Shown in pieces: positions 1 through 5,346 of a stretch of 5,346 bases of DNA. The stretch lies in NCBI GenBank assembly GCA_016930955.1, contig JAFGFR010000215.1, positions 1-5,346 on the forward strand, written 5' to 3'. Position numbers and translations under genes: made by a program. The notes below the pieces were generated by a model. That model was not told the origin of the DNA and did no database searches. It saw only the letters and a list, made by a program, of their open reading frames with translations. How positions within the stretch are numbered: position 1 is the stretch's first letter; each line of letters begins with the position of its first letter. Origin of the DNA: Victivallales bacterium. Its GTDB lineage: Bacteria; Verrucomicrobiota; Lentisphaeria; Victivallales; JAADHT01.

Positions 1-19
1 ATGTGAGGAGGCAGACATG

Positions 20-48
20 AGCTTCACATAACGGCCAGCTTCACATAA
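20..48. repeat. Direct repeat of a 12-bp recombinase-arm-like element
   Basis: AGCTTCACATAA occurs exactly at 20-31 and again at 37-48, a 17-bp period. This equals one 11-bp arm plus a 6-bp spacer (CGGCCA at 32-37). A variant, AGCTCAACATAA, is at 63-74, and its complement TTATGTTGAGCT is at 55-66. The first bases of the window (ATGTGA, 1-6) repeat the core in the opposite direction and may be a further copy cut by the window edge. Confidence 0.85.
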
Positions 49-65
49 TTCTTGTTATGTTGAGC
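38..65. other. dif-like tyrosine recombinase (Xer) core site
   Basis: Two 11-bp arms face each other across 6 bp: GCTTCACATAA (38-48), centre TTCTTG (49-54), TTATGTTGAGC (55-65). This is the 11-6-11 architecture of Xer sites. The right arm matches the XerD half of E. coli dif (TTATGTTAAAT, from memory) at the first seven bases plus position 9. The left arm shares the CATAA end of XerC halves and the CTTC of the B. subtilis left arm (ACTTCCTAGAA, from memory). Sites of this kind are recombined by XerC/XerD to resolve chromosome dimers or to integrate mobile elements. It sits in the non-coding tail after the operon. No recombinase gene is in the window, so the use of the site is inferred from sequence alone. 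It could instead be the end of another tyrosine-recombinase element. Confidence 0.5.
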
Positions 66-80
66 TCAACATAACAAGAA
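49..80. repeat. Perfect 32-bp palindrome formed by mirrored arm and spacer
   Basis: Bases 49-64 (TTCTTGTTATGTTGAG) are the exact reverse complement of 65-80, with no mismatch and no spacer. Each half is the 6-bp centre of the dif-like site plus the XerD-like arm, so the palindrome is the right half of that site followed by its mirror image. The arms are AT-rich and no T-run follows on either strand, so it is not a standard intrinsic terminator. It could still form a hairpin in the operon's mRNA. A weaker outer pair (CAGAC 12-16, GTCTG 81-85) encloses the whole repeat block. Confidence 0.9.
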
Positions 81-150
81 GTCTGAAATGGGCCCTATAG
101 AGACCGCGCGCCAAGAATGCGACTTGGGATTTGCTGTCTCCTGTCGTGCG
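81..150. other. Intergenic tail between last gene and repeat block
   Basis: These 70 bases follow the stop codon of the last minus-strand gene. They contain only a weak nested stem (GAGAC 100-104 with GTCTC 136-140, and CCAAG 111-115 with CTTGG 123-127) without a T-run. No gene or convincing terminator is seen. Confidence 0.5.
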
Positions 151-1731
151 TCATCTATCCTTAGGGACGAGAGTCTCTGGCATAGGTTTTATGCCCATGC
201 TTTGACGGAAGTGTTCTGCGGTTGCTTTTTTGATGTCATCGAAAGGTTCGAGACCCATTCTGACTTGGGTGTCCTTCTGCTGGTCCTGATAGATGTTGTA
301 GATTGAGTTTGCCAGATTGAGATGCCCCTCGGCCTGCTCCTGCTCTCCCGCCGCGGCCATGTACATGCTCCTGAAAAGCAAACCGCTGAGGAGGTCGTAT
401 GCCTGCTGCGGGGTGGCATCGCGGGCATCCTCGCGCCATTCCTTCATGACGAAATCGTCAAGGGGGACTCTGTACACTGGATTGTCAGGGTTCTCCTTCC
501 TGAGCTCCCTGTAGTAGCTCTCGGCTTTGGAGTATTTTCCGAACGTGTACATCACGACGATGATGTCCTTCATGAAGTTGCGCATGGCGTCGTGGAAGGA
601 TTTGACCTCCTGCCGCGAGTGCGCCGTCCTGAAGGCCTCGATGGCGGCATCGGCGACCGCCAGATTGGGTATCGTCATGAAGCTGTGCGACTTGTCCTGG
701 TCGGCGATGAGCAGCCTGCCCCCCATGAAGGCATCCTTGAGCGATTGGGTGATCATCCTTTCACAGTCGACATTGACTTCGCCCTTCGCGTCATTCTCGA
801 TGCCCTTGCTTGCCCAGTAGATGGCGTGCGCCTCGGGGAGCCTCCAGTCGAGATCTCCGTACTTCCGGTTCAAATCGAGGATGAATGCTGCATCCAGCTT
901 ATAGGCCTCCTTGAGCCACTTCGCGCGCATGTAGTTGTCCAAAATTGCGATTTTCGCAGGGTCGTCGCCCAAGGCGTTCCGGACTTTCTGGGGGAGTCTG
1001 CGGAAGATTTTGAAGTCCTTCTCGATATCGGCGAAAGAAGTATATTTTTCCCGGAAGTCCAGGTCTTGCTCCATGAGTTTGTTCCAGAATTCCTCGGTTG
1101 TGCCGAGGGTTTTCATCAGGTCTTCCTCGTTGTCTGGCGCGGCAGCCATCCGCTCCCAGTCGGGCTCGCCCTTGCCGAAAACGGCCATCATCTGGTTCGC
1201 CAGCTGGTTCTTGTAGTACTGGTTGGCATCGTCCATGATGTTGCCGATCTTGTGCTGGTATATCCATCCGAGCTCCTTGTAGAGTATCGGGTCGCCTGGA
1301 TTATAGACGAGCGCCTCGTCCCTTATGAGCTCGATTCCCTTCTGCACCCAGCGCCATCTGTCCTCGTGGGACGAGCAGGTGACGGAGATGTTGTAGGCCA
1401 TGTTCCATGCAAGGTATGCCGTCGCGCCGGTGAAGCGCGGCTGGAGCTTGGTGATCCACGATGCCAATTGTACCATCTCGTAATACTTCCCCTCCTCCTG
1501 CAGTGCGTTTGTCCTCAGCCACAATATGTTTGCGAGAAGCCCCCTGAAGCTTCCCATGACGACAGTTACAAAAGCGACGATGGGCGGGGCGTTCTCGATG
1601 ATGTCGGTGTCGGTGAGATTATTTTCTGTCTTGATGGTGTTGATCCTCGACTGCACAACGGATATCGCAGCAATGACAGGGATTGTCAGCAGCAGCACAA
1701 ACAATATTCTTCTTGCCTTTGCGAAGCTCAT
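151..1731 (-). CDS. Membrane-anchored helical protein with TPR-like stretches, function unknown
   Basis: I do not recognise a named function for this 526-residue protein. The ATG at 1731 is chosen because it overlaps the permease stop (ATGA) and follows GGTGAG; an in-frame ATG at 1800 would lie deep inside the permease gene. Residues 8-27 form a hydrophobic anchor after a basic start (MSFAKARR). A second hydrophobic segment, about 50-70, runs into FRGLLANILWLR at 62-73. The rest is soluble and mostly helical. TPR-like helix pairs occur at about 75-115 (GKYYEMVQLASWITKLQP) and 393-420 (YTFGKYSKAESYYRELRKEN), with DWRLPEAHAIYWASKGI at 295-311. A charged helical segment near 200-275 may be coiled-coil or linker. 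Such proteins usually scaffold complexes, and overlap with the permease suggests they act together. I recall similar anchored proteins beside ABC-2 permeases in PVC-group bacteria, but could not check. It is the last gene: the non-coding repeat block begins about 70 nt beyond its stop. Confidence 0.78.
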   Translation of the reverse strand: MSFAKARRILFVLLLTIPVIAAISVVQSRINTIKTENNLTDTDIIENAPPIVAFVTVVMGSFRGLLANILWLRTNALQEEGKYYEMVQLASWITKLQPRFTGATAYLAWNMAYNISVTCSSHEDRWRWVQKGIELIRDEALVYNPGDPILYKELGWIYQHKIGNIMDDANQYYKNQLANQMMAVFGKGEPDWERMAAAPDNEEDLMKTLGTTEEFWNKLMEQDLDFREKYTSFADIEKDFKIFRRLPQKVRNALGDDPAKIAILDNYMRAKWLKEAYKLDAAFILDLNRKYGDLDWRLPEAHAIYWASKGIENDAKGEVNVDCERMITQSLKDAFMGGRLLIADQDKSHSFMTIPNLAVADAAIEAFRTAHSRQEVKSFHDAMRNFMKDIIVVMYTFGKYSKAESYYRELRKENPDNPVYRVPLDDFVMKEWREDARDATPQQAYDLLSGLLFRSMYMAAAGEQEQAEGHLNLANSIYNIYQDQQKDTQVRMGLEPFDDIKKATAEHFRQSMGIKPMPETLVPKDR

Positions 1732-1740
1732 TTTCTCACC
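1728..1740 (-). promoter_or_regulatory. Stop/start overlap (ATGA) with ribosome binding site
   Basis: The permease ends ...GTG GTG AGA AAA TGA, and the ATG of the downstream gene shares the last A and the TG of that stop. GGTGAG (minus strand 1740-1735) sits 4 nt before the ATG and matches the anti-Shine-Dalgarno. The layout implies that ribosomes ending the permease restart on the helical protein, keeping the two products in fixed ratio. It also fixes the start at 1731. Confidence 0.8.
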
Positions 1741-3167
1741 ACCAACCCCAGCTCGCGTCTCCTGTATATCCACAGTCCCAGCGCCAGTATTACGGCACAC
1801 TTGAGGAAGACGTTGAATATGATGATATTTCCGATATAGGAGTATTCGATCAGCTCCCCGTCGGCGAGTTGTGAGGATACCTCGAACTTTTCCATCGGCA
1901 CGAGTAGAAACATCAAGAACCTGCTTACCGCATTGCCCAGCGTGTCAATGAAGGTGTCGCCTGAGGTCGCGCCCATGGAGGCCATTTTCCTGTCTATGCC
2001 GATAAGATAGCTGGAGAAGAATCCGAGCAGGAGGTAGCCGAAGACTGAGAATATCGCCACCGGGATGGAAAGGAAGCCCCCTATGGAGCATGACAGCGCG
2101 CCGAGGAAGCATATTTTGATGAAGATGACGAAAACCCCCCTTATGTAGTTGCCGAGGAACCCTGTGACCTTGGTCAGTATCTTGGGCCCGTCGGCGGCCT
2201 GGAAGAACAATGTCTGCCTCTGGGGGTCGAAGTTCGAGAACGCCACGACGACATTGCCCTGCTCGTCAATGACCATTGGGCTCATGACGATTTCGTTGAA
2301 CACTCCGCACATGATGGTTTCGGGGTAGTTTGTCCTCGGGGAGAACACTGACCTCAGGTATGTCCCGGTGCCGTCGGGGTCGGAGGGGGTCTCCTTCTGC
2401 ATTATGTGTATCCGGGTGGCCCAGATACCCATGGTCTCGCGCTGTTCCTTGGATGACACCTTGCCGACGAAGACCCTGTACCTGAGGAAGACTGGAGTCC
2501 TGTTTTTTTTATTGAGGCCCTTGTACAGCCACATTTGGTTTTGTCCGGGGAGCACCTCCCCCATGCTTGCCGTGACGCGTTTTGATATTTCGAGGCGGAG
2601 GTATCTTTTCTCGGTCTCAGTCATTTTCTTGCCCTGTTTGGCGGCCTCCTCCAGATGACGGTTGTATATCTCGTCCGTGATGCTTCTCGTGTCCGGGAGC
2701 TCAGGCATGAACACTCGCCTGCCCACAAGTATCTCCGAGCGTATGCGCGACTTCTCGGACTCAGTGAATGAGCGTTTGTTGAATTGCCACAGGACGAGTG
2801 AGTATACAAGGACGGAGGAAATTGCAAGTAGCGAGCCGTTGACCATGACGATGCCGGCGAACTTCCCCGCCCAGACGAGCAGACGCGACACTGGCTTTGT
2901 GACTACCATGTGTATCTGGTAGCTTTCGATGTCGGCACCCATGGCGAAGCATCCGAGCCAGATTGTCGAGAGCGAAAGCAGAAAGCCGATTGTGCCCAGG
3001 CAGTATTTCAGGGAGACCTGGATATGTGCGTGCGCGGTGCCGTCGCCGACAACGGAGACGGGCAGCGCGATCACCGTGAACACCAGCAATGCGAGCAACA
3101 GCTGGAATACCCGCGATCTGAGCGCCGATCTGCAGGTCAGCTTCACTATTGCCAGAAAAGCAGACAT
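1728..3167 (-). CDS. ABC-2-type transporter permease with large extracytoplasmic insertion
   Basis: This 479-residue integral membrane protein is probably the membrane subunit of an ABC-2-type exporter. A basic N-terminus (KLTCRSALRSR) precedes hydrophobic segments at about 20-40, 55-76 and 103-127. The cytoplasmic loop between the second and third contains VVTKPVSRLLVWAGK at 88-102, which resembles the TKPVSR...GK coupling segment typical of ABC-2 permeases. A long hydrophilic region (about 128-340) follows; by the positive-inside rule it faces outside. It begins charged and helical and ends in a beta-rich stretch (VVVAFSNFDPQRQTLFF near 306-322). More membrane segments lie at about 341-362, 366-390 and 447-467, and the protein ends in a basic cytoplasmic tail (YRRRELGLVVRK). 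The start follows the aminotransferase stop by 11 nt. The stop overlaps the next ATG. No ATPase gene is in the window, so the cargo and the energising partner are unknown. The fold class is fairly secure; the function is inferred. Confidence 0.8.
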   Translation of the reverse strand: MSAFLAIVKLTCRSALRSRVFQLLLALLVFTVIALPVSVVGDGTAHAHIQVSLKYCLGTIGFLLSLSTIWLGCFAMGADIESYQIHMVVTKPVSRLLVWAGKFAGIVMVNGSLLAISSVLVYSLVLWQFNKRSFTESEKSRIRSEILVGRRVFMPELPDTRSITDEIYNRHLEEAAKQGKKMTETEKRYLRLEISKRVTASMGEVLPGQNQMWLYKGLNKKNRTPVFLRYRVFVGKVSSKEQRETMGIWATRIHIMQKETPSDPDGTGTYLRSVFSPRTNYPETIMCGVFNEIVMSPMVIDEQGNVVVAFSNFDPQRQTLFFQAADGPKILTKVTGFLGNYIRGVFVIFIKICFLGALSCSIGGFLSIPVAIFSVFGYLLLGFFSSYLIGIDRKMASMGATSGDTFIDTLGNAVSRFLMFLLVPMEKFEVSSQLADGELIEYSYIGNIIIFNVFLKCAVILALGLWIYRRRELGLVVRK

Positions 3168-3175
3168 TGTGGATT

Positions 3176-3181
3176 ACCTTA
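3176..3181 (-). promoter_or_regulatory. Ribosome binding site of the permease overlapping the aminotransferase stop
   Basis: The aminotransferase stop TAA runs into TAAGGT, which lies 8 nt upstream of the permease ATG at 3167. The ribosome binding site is therefore partly inside the stop codon of the preceding gene, a common arrangement for coupled genes. It supports the start chosen for the permease and joins the sugar genes and the membrane genes in one transcript. Confidence 0.6.
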
Positions 3182-4330
3182 TAGCCTGTCGAACTCTGTC
3201 ACGGCCTCTATTATCCTTGAGACATCATTTTCGGAGAGCCACCATCCCACGGGGATGGATACTTGTTCTCTGACAAATGTGTCCACCCCGGGGAGATCGG
3301 AGGGGAACTGGCGGAAGGCGGTGTGTGTGTCGTTCCTCGCATGGACCTGCGACACTGTGATCCCCGCCTCGGTCATGTGCTTCATGAAAGCGATGCGGTT
3401 CTTGGCCCTTACTGTGTACAGCCAGTATGAGCTTGACCTGTCGCTCTGGTAGTCGAGAACGCGGACATTGTCCAGATTTTTGAAGGCCTTGTTGAATTTT
3501 TTGGCGTTTGCGCGGTGCTTGCGGAGAGTATCGGAGACATATTTGAGCTGCTCGATCCCGATGGCGGCGGTGACGTCGTTCATATGGAACTTGTATCCGT
3601 ATTCCAGTATGTCATTCTCGCAGCGGAAGTCTTTCCGTTTCTGTGTGCGGTCGATGCCGTACCACCTCAGAAGTCTTCCGCGGTCGCAGTCCTTTTTGCT
3701 CCTGCAAGCCAGCGCCCCGCCGTCAATCGTCGTCATGTGCTTGATTGCCTGGAAGGAGAAGCAGGCGAAGTCCGAGCATGATCCTATGGGATCCTTTTTG
3801 TAGGTGGCGCCAAAGGCGTGGCATGCGTCCTCGATAAGCTTTATCCCGTGCTCGGAAGCGATCTGGTTGAGCTCATCCAGATCGCAGGGGTACCCGCCCC
3901 AATGGACGCACATGATCGCTTTGGTCCTGGGCGTGATTTTCTTCCTCACGCTCTCGGGACAGATGTTGCCGGTGTCGGGGTTTATGTCAGCCCAGACGAT
4001 ATTTGCGCCTTGGGCGAGTATCGGCTCGTTGGTGGCGGTGCAGGTCATCGCTGTGGAGACGACATCGTCGCCGTGCCCGACATCTGCCAGTCTCAGCGCG
4101 AGCTGAAGCGCCGCAGTCCCGTTGTTTAGCGTCAGCACGTTCTCGTTCTTGAACCTTCGCGCAAGGAGGCTCTCGAACACCTGTGAAACGGGGCCCTCGC
4201 CGATATACCCGCTGAACAGTACATGTCTCAGCGGCTCGAGTACCGACTCGGGCATGAAGACCTTGAACAGCGGGATATCCTTGCCCCCGCCGCTCAGCAT
4301 GGAAGATACTTTCTTGTCATAGCCTTTCAT
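3179..4330 (-). CDS. DegT/DnrJ/EryC1/StrS family PLP-dependent aminotransferase (sugar aminotransferase)
   Basis: This 383-residue protein has the usual full length of the family. Such enzymes transfer an amino group, normally from glutamate, to a keto-sugar nucleotide to make amino sugars for surface glycans. Visible family landmarks in order are: GEGPVSQVFE at 44-53 (the usual G.GP.V..FE element), LNNGTAALQLAL at 68-79 (cofactor phosphate region), EDACHAFGA at 167-175 with the aspartate that contacts the PLP ring nitrogen, FSFQAIKHMTTIDGG at 191-205 with Lys197 as the predicted Schiff-base lysine, GYKFHMNDVTAAIG at 245-258, and SIPVGWWLSENDVSRI at 358-373. All key residues are present, so it should be active. 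AGGAGAGG (4342-4349) lies 11 nt before the ATG; a later in-frame Met11 has no comparable site. The exact substrate (perosamine-type, 4-amino-4,6-dideoxy or 3-amino sugar) is not resolved. Its position directly after a glycosyltransferase supports a glycan role. Confidence 0.94.
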   Translation of the reverse strand: MKGYDKKVSSMLSGGGKDIPLFKVFMPESVLEPLRHVLFSGYIGEGPVSQVFESLLARRFKNENVLTLNNGTAALQLALRLADVGHGDDVVSTAMTCTATNEPILAQGANIVWADINPDTGNICPESVRKKITPRTKAIMCVHWGGYPCDLDELNQIASEHGIKLIEDACHAFGATYKKDPIGSCSDFACFSFQAIKHMTTIDGGALACRSKKDCDRGRLLRWYGIDRTQKRKDFRCENDILEYGYKFHMNDVTAAIGIEQLKYVSDTLRKHRANAKKFNKAFKNLDNVRVLDYQSDRSSSYWLYTVRAKNRIAFMKHMTEAGITVSQVHARNDTHTAFRQFPSDLPGVDTFVREQVSIPVGWWLSENDVSRIIEAVTEFDRL

Positions 4331-4363
4331 TTGTTTTATTGCCTCTCCTATGGTGAAAATTAA

Positions 4364-5188
4364 TCATTTGTCCAGCGAGTTGTCGGCGAGCAGAGTCTGG
4401 ACGAGTTGTGATGCGAGAGCCTCCGAAATCCTGCCGGCATATTTTTTCAATGTCCTCTTCCTCGGAGAGAACTCATCGGCATTCAGTACAGTCGTGGCGT
4501 GGTTCAAGTGGATGACGTACCTGCCCATGGTCAGTGTAGGCAGCTCCACAGTCTTATGCCCCCTTTTCAGCAGCTCGAGATATAGCCCCTGCCCGGCGGT
4601 GAGGTTGAGTTCCTTGCCCATCAGGAAGTCGAGTTTCTCCTCGCGCAATATCTCTGTGCGGTAGAGGCAACAGATGGTCCTGTTGTGGTAGCGGTACTCC
4701 GCCTGGCGCTCCTCCGACCAAAACAACTTGCGCTTCCATGCCTTGAAGTCGGTGGCTTTCTTCAAAACGGTTTTCAAAAGCGGCACGGACTCGATCTTCC
4801 CCGAGCCCACGCAGGCTATCCGCCCTTCAGCGTCGAAGTAACCCAGAAGGTCGTCCAGCCAGCCATCCTTGCGGATTATCGTGTCGGAGTGCAAAGTGAC
4901 ATAAAATTCACTCCCGCACTTCTCCAGCCCGATGTTCAAGCCTGATCCCTCCGCGTCGCTGCCTAGTATCTTCTTCTTCTCGAAACGGCGTTCGACCAGC
5001 TCGATCCAGGGGACTTTACGAAGGTAGTCCAGAGACTCGTCCGCAGAGTCGTTGTCAACCACGATCACCCTGTAAGGCGGCCTAGTGAACTTGCGGATGC
5101 TGCGCAGACACAGTTTAATCAGCTGCGGGGTTTTGTAGTTGACAACGCAAATGGTGGCTCTTGTTTCGCCTGTCTTTCCCGTTCGCAT
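4364..5188 (-). CDS. Family 2 (GT-A fold) glycosyltransferase
   Basis: This 274-residue protein probably transfers a sugar from a nucleotide donor to a glycan or lipid acceptor on the cytoplasmic side of the membrane. The N-terminal half shows the GT-A pattern: strand ATICVVNYKT at residues 11-20, VIVVDNDSAD at 41-50 (nucleotide binding), a GLNIGL segment near 83-88, and LHSDTII at 99-105 where the metal-binding DXD-type motif is expected. Here it reads HSD rather than the common DxD/NPD. No membrane segment or signal peptide is visible, so it is probably soluble or peripheral. The C-terminal part (about 160-274) is less typical and may set acceptor specificity. The ATG has an AGGCGG Shine-Dalgarno-like sequence 8 nt upstream (5197-5202). 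It is the first gene of the minus-strand group, 33 nt before the aminotransferase. The family is clear from the motifs; donor and acceptor cannot be told from the sequence. Confidence 0.88.
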   Translation of the reverse strand: MRTGKTGETRATICVVNYKTPQLIKLCLRSIRKFTRPPYRVIVVDNDSADESLDYLRKVPWIELVERRFEKKKILGSDAEGSGLNIGLEKCGSEFYVTLHSDTIIRKDGWLDDLLGYFDAEGRIACVGSGKIESVPLLKTVLKKATDFKAWKRKLFWSEERQAEYRYHNRTICCLYRTEILREEKLDFLMGKELNLTAGQGLYLELLKRGHKTVELPTLTMGRYVIHLNHATTVLNADEFSPRKRTLKKYAGRISEALASQLVQTLLADNSLDK

Positions 5189-5346
5189 ATTTTAAGCCGC
5201 CTGCCTGAGCTTGAGTTAATGACTTCCGATGAAACTATTAATTTATTCTGAGTAAGGAATGATGCAATGCCCGGATTGAAATAAAGCGATAAAAAAAAGG
5301 ACTGGGCGAACTCCCGTGAAGGGAATCAATCTCAAAACTACCCGTG
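5189..5346. other. Upstream intergenic region with A8/T8 tract
   Basis: No confident gene is visible in these 158 bases. It holds the glycosyltransferase ribosome binding site (5197-5202), an AT-rich zone (about 5215-5260), an A8 run on the plus strand (5291-5298), a short TCCC/GGGA stem (5312-5315 with 5321-5324) and the hexamer CCCGTG twice (5313-5318 and 5341-5346). A plus-strand GTG at 5316 opens a frame that stays open to the window edge (VKGINLKTTR); it could be the start of a divergent gene, but ten codons are too few to call. Confidence 0.4.
5240..5267 (-). promoter_or_regulatory. Weak sigma-70-like promoter candidate for the four-gene unit
   Basis: On the minus strand TTGCAT (5267-5262) and TAAATT (5245-5240) are separated by 16 nt, about 50 nt upstream of the glycosyltransferase ATG. 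The match is only 3/6 at -35 and 4/6 at -10, in an AT-rich stretch. An imperfect dyad (AGTTAAT at 5214-5220, ATTAATT at 5237-5243) lies just downstream and could be an operator or chance. This is the only promoter-like pair noticed ahead of the genes. If the unit continues from further upstream, it may not be used. Confidence 0.22.

Noticed and set aside
49..80. Intrinsic terminator for the four-gene unit
   Set aside because: The stem is AT-rich with almost no loop and is followed on the minus strand by TTATGTGAAG, not a T-run. Its arms match recombination-site elements.
88..306. A 72-codon plus-strand open frame over the end of the last gene
   Set aside because: There is no ribosome binding site, most of it is antisense to the confident minus-strand coding region, and the translation has no recognisable feature.
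1732..1800. Upstream ATG (1800) giving a 549-residue version of the last protein
   Set aside because: It would overlap the permease by 73 nt and add a polar 23-residue leader. The ATGA overlap with GGTGAG at 1731 gives a normal start followed by a basic-hydrophobic anchor.
322..1839. A 505-codon open frame on the plus strand opposite the last minus-strand gene
   Set aside because: It is exactly codon-register antisense to that gene, so it stays open simply because the gene avoids TTA, CTA and TCA codons. Its translation shows no domain or signal, while the minus-strand protein has membrane segments, TPR-like helices and operon context.
5291..5324. Minus-strand intrinsic terminator of an upstream gene (short stem plus T8)
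   Set aside because: The only clean stem (TCCC/GGGA, 4 bp) is 13 nt away from the T8 run, and the nearer GGG/CCC pairing has just 3 bp.
5238..5345. C-terminal end of a minus-strand gene running in from the right edge
   Set aside because: The frame is open for 35 codons, but another minus-strand frame is open over the same bases, and the codons are AT-rich (several TTT, ATT) unlike the neighbouring genes.
5299..5346. 3' part of a tRNA or other structured RNA on the minus strand
   Set aside because: GTTCG is present, but the flanking bases do not pair as a T arm and no acceptor stem can be formed within the visible sequence.

Overview
The window is a compact block of four complete genes, all on the minus strand and all apparently in one transcription unit read from right to left. 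A short non-coding stretch lies at each end. Base composition is moderately GC-rich with GC-rich third codon positions, starts are ATG, and Shine-Dalgarno sequences can be seen. No gene identifies the host. The pairing of an ABC-2-type permease carrying a large ectodomain with an N-terminally anchored helical protein reminds me of Lentisphaerota/Verrucomicrobiota/Kiritimatiellota (PVC) genomes. That assignment is an inference from memory, not a search result.

Layout in the direction of transcription. Positions 5346-5189 hold an intergenic region with an A8/T8 tract, a weak promoter-like pair and no clear gene. Next come a family 2 glycosyltransferase (5188-4364), a DegT/DnrJ/EryC1/StrS PLP aminotransferase of nucleotide-sugar type (4330-3179), an ABC-2-type membrane permease with a large extracytoplasmic insertion (3167-1728), and a membrane-anchored, mostly helical protein with TPR-like stretches (1731-151). 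The gaps are 33 nt and 11 nt, and the last junction is a 4-nt stop/start overlap, so translational coupling is likely at least for the last pair.

The first two genes fit an amino-sugar/glycan pathway: the aminotransferase would make an amino sugar nucleotide and the glycosyltransferase would add a sugar to an acceptor. The last two look like the membrane part of a transport or envelope complex. No ATP-binding cassette subunit is encoded in the window, so the permease is either served in trans or works with a gene outside. Whether the two pairs cooperate, for example in export or modification of a glycan, is a hypothesis based only on co-transcription.

The most unusual feature is at the left edge (about 1-85), just beyond the last stop codon. 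An AT-rich array of 11-bp elements is set at exact 6-bp spacings. Two of them face each other across 6 bp and form a 28-bp site with the architecture, and much of the sequence, of a Xer/dif site (XerC-like arm, 6-bp centre, XerD-like arm starting TTATGTT). One arm and its central spacer are then mirrored into a perfect 32-bp palindrome. This looks like a chromosomal dif site, a Xer-exploiting mobile-element junction, or the end of another tyrosine-recombinase element.
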